Origin: Lachnospiraceae bacterium
Lineage (GTDB): Bacteria; Bacillota; Clostridia; Lachnospirales; Lachnospiraceae
Direction: 5' to 3'
Assembly: GCA_011959105.1 (NCBI GenBank)
Contig: BLLU01000100.1
Span: 1-64,000, forward strand
Length of the DNA: 64,000 nucleotides
How positions within the stretch are numbered: the first letter of the stretch is position 1; every line of letters starts with the position of its first letter. The position numbers and the translations under genes were made by a program. Shown here in pieces: positions 63,288 through 64,000 of this stretch. The notes beneath the pieces are model-generated. The model had not been told where the DNA came from. It was given only the letters and a program-made list of their open reading frames with translations, and made no database searches.

Positions 63288-63848
63288 TTACTCCGTTTGC
63301 AGATTCCATCGTAAAATCACCTGCGCGGAAGACACGCCATGCGCCCCGGCTATTTCAGAAATCACAGAATCGCCAAGCAGCTCTCCCGTATGCCCTCTGC
63401 CACCCAGCGGATACCAGCCTTGCACCACAATCCCTAAATCCTGAATAAACGGGATTACATTCTGAACCACTGCCGGGACAGTGTCCACCTGCGGCAAAAA
63501 ATCAGTCAATTCCTCCACATACCAGTTTGACAGCCTGATGGAACGGATTTTTCCTTCTTCCACAAACTGCTCCATCGTTAAATCCACATAGCCAATATCC
63601 AGCCGGTCAAGGCAAGCCTGGATCGACCGGGCCGGATATTCCATCTCGTTTCCCGGATAAATTTTTGTCGTAACGAAAATATCCTCCCGCTGTACAATCC
63701 CTTCAACGATTGCCTCCCGGATTCCCTGCCCGATTTCTTCCTCATTGCCATAGGCAGAGGCAGTATCAATCAGACGGACACCGTTTGATAACGCAGACTT
63801 CACAGAATCAATACACTCATCACCATGAAGGCTGTATATTTTTCTCAT
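63288..63848 (-). pseudogene. Aldo/keto reductase pseudogene with internal deletions
   Basis: An open frame of 186 codons keeps the family motifs RLIDTASAYGNEEEIG (Asp and Tyr), FVTTKIYPG (Lys) and LGIVVQGWYPLGGRGHT. However, the segment after DIGYVDL that normally carries the catalytic His (LLHHP) is missing, and a second segment after VVQN is missing too. The N-terminal beta strands are lacking and the C-terminus ends at the IS fragment. The reading frame is kept, yet the enzyme cannot be active. Confidence 0.75.
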
Positions 63849-63867
63849 TCCACAGCCTCTCTTATCA

Positions 63868-64000
63868 TTATTTCAGATTTTTTCCGAAATCCCGGAGTTC
63901 TTTCAGCTTTGAAACCGAACCGTTCTCCATGCCGTAAGCTGTAAATACTCCCATGTCCTCAAGGCCGAGGTATTCCAGAAAATCTCCCTTATAGGAGAAC
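63868..64000 (-). CDS. Flavodoxin-like oxidoreductase (partial, C-terminus)
   Basis: The minus strand frame from the window edge to TAA at 63868 reads FLEYLGLEDMGVFTAYGMEN and a closing helix. This looks like the end of an NAD(P)H- or FMN-dependent flavodoxin-fold reductase. It lies directly upstream of the aldo/keto reductase remnant and shares its strand. Only 43 residues are visible, so the family call is tentative. Confidence 0.45.
   Translation of the reverse strand, partial: FSYKGDFLEYLGLEDMGVFTAYGMENGSVSKLKELRDFGKNLK

Overview
The window reads as chromosomal DNA from a gut-type clostridium, most likely family Lachnospiraceae (Bacillota). This is inferred from the strong Shine-Dalgarno sites, the DUF6449-type ABC permease, DUF1540 protein, CarD regulator, class III ribonucleotide reductase, T-box and yybP-ykoY leaders, and the plant-glycan hydrolases. 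No rRNA operon, CRISPR array or prophage was found. Genes lie mostly on the + strand.

Layout. 1-3.2 kb: ABC ATPase and a very large permease, coupled to an upstream gene cut by the window edge. 3.4-10.1 kb: a small unknown protein, a membrane-anchored GH5 glucanase with a CBM2-like module, DegV, a MATE pump and a chemoreceptor. 10.4-22.5 kb: CarD, a LacI-sensor GGDEF protein, a TPR lipoprotein, NrdD with a fused C-terminal glutaredoxin-like domain behind a tandem NrdR-type motif, an unknown lipoprotein, an SDR enzyme, a second GGDEF protein with an ABC-type sensor, and a Na/Pi symporter. 22.4-27.1 kb: T-box leader, a tiny membrane protein, thrS, DUF1540, then the leader-controlled infC-rpmI-rplT operon, in which infC probably starts at AUU. 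27.1-33.9 kb: a two-component system followed by an ABC exporter-like operon with three unrecognised envelope proteins. 34-35.7 kb: tRNA-Gly(CCC), a frameshifted small gene and TraX behind a chain of hairpins. 35.8-40.8 kb: GH105 and GH43 enzymes around mntP (Mn2+ riboswitch) and a degenerate EIIA-Glc-like membrane protein. 41-47 kb: clpB, MATE, WYL regulator and GNAT.

47-50.2 kb is decayed DNA: remnants of an AlkZ/YcaQ glycosylase and of a conjugative-element HTH gene, a truncated alpha/beta hydrolase, an IS4-superfamily insertion sequence and a further gene stub. 50.4-62 kb is a compact phosphate-starvation island: HD hydrolase, pyridoxal kinase-like protein, lipoprotein alkaline phosphatase, YibE/F protein, pstS-pstC-pstA-pstB-phoU and phoB-phoR, with direct repeats of TTTACA at 11-bp spacing (Pho-box-like) before several transcription units. 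This island is bracketed by a 43-bp identical sequence in inverted orientation, formed by IS ends at 49929-49971 and 62685-62727. To its right lie a truncated transposase, an aldo/keto reductase pseudogene with internal deletions, and a partial flavodoxin-like gene.

The most noteworthy points are the IS-bracketed Pho island, a poly-A frame anomaly at the start of pstS, the NrdD-glutaredoxin fusion without an adjacent nrdG, the EIIA-like protein lacking both phospho-histidines, and the five-hairpin leader of traX. Functions are called from remembered family motifs; no database search was run.
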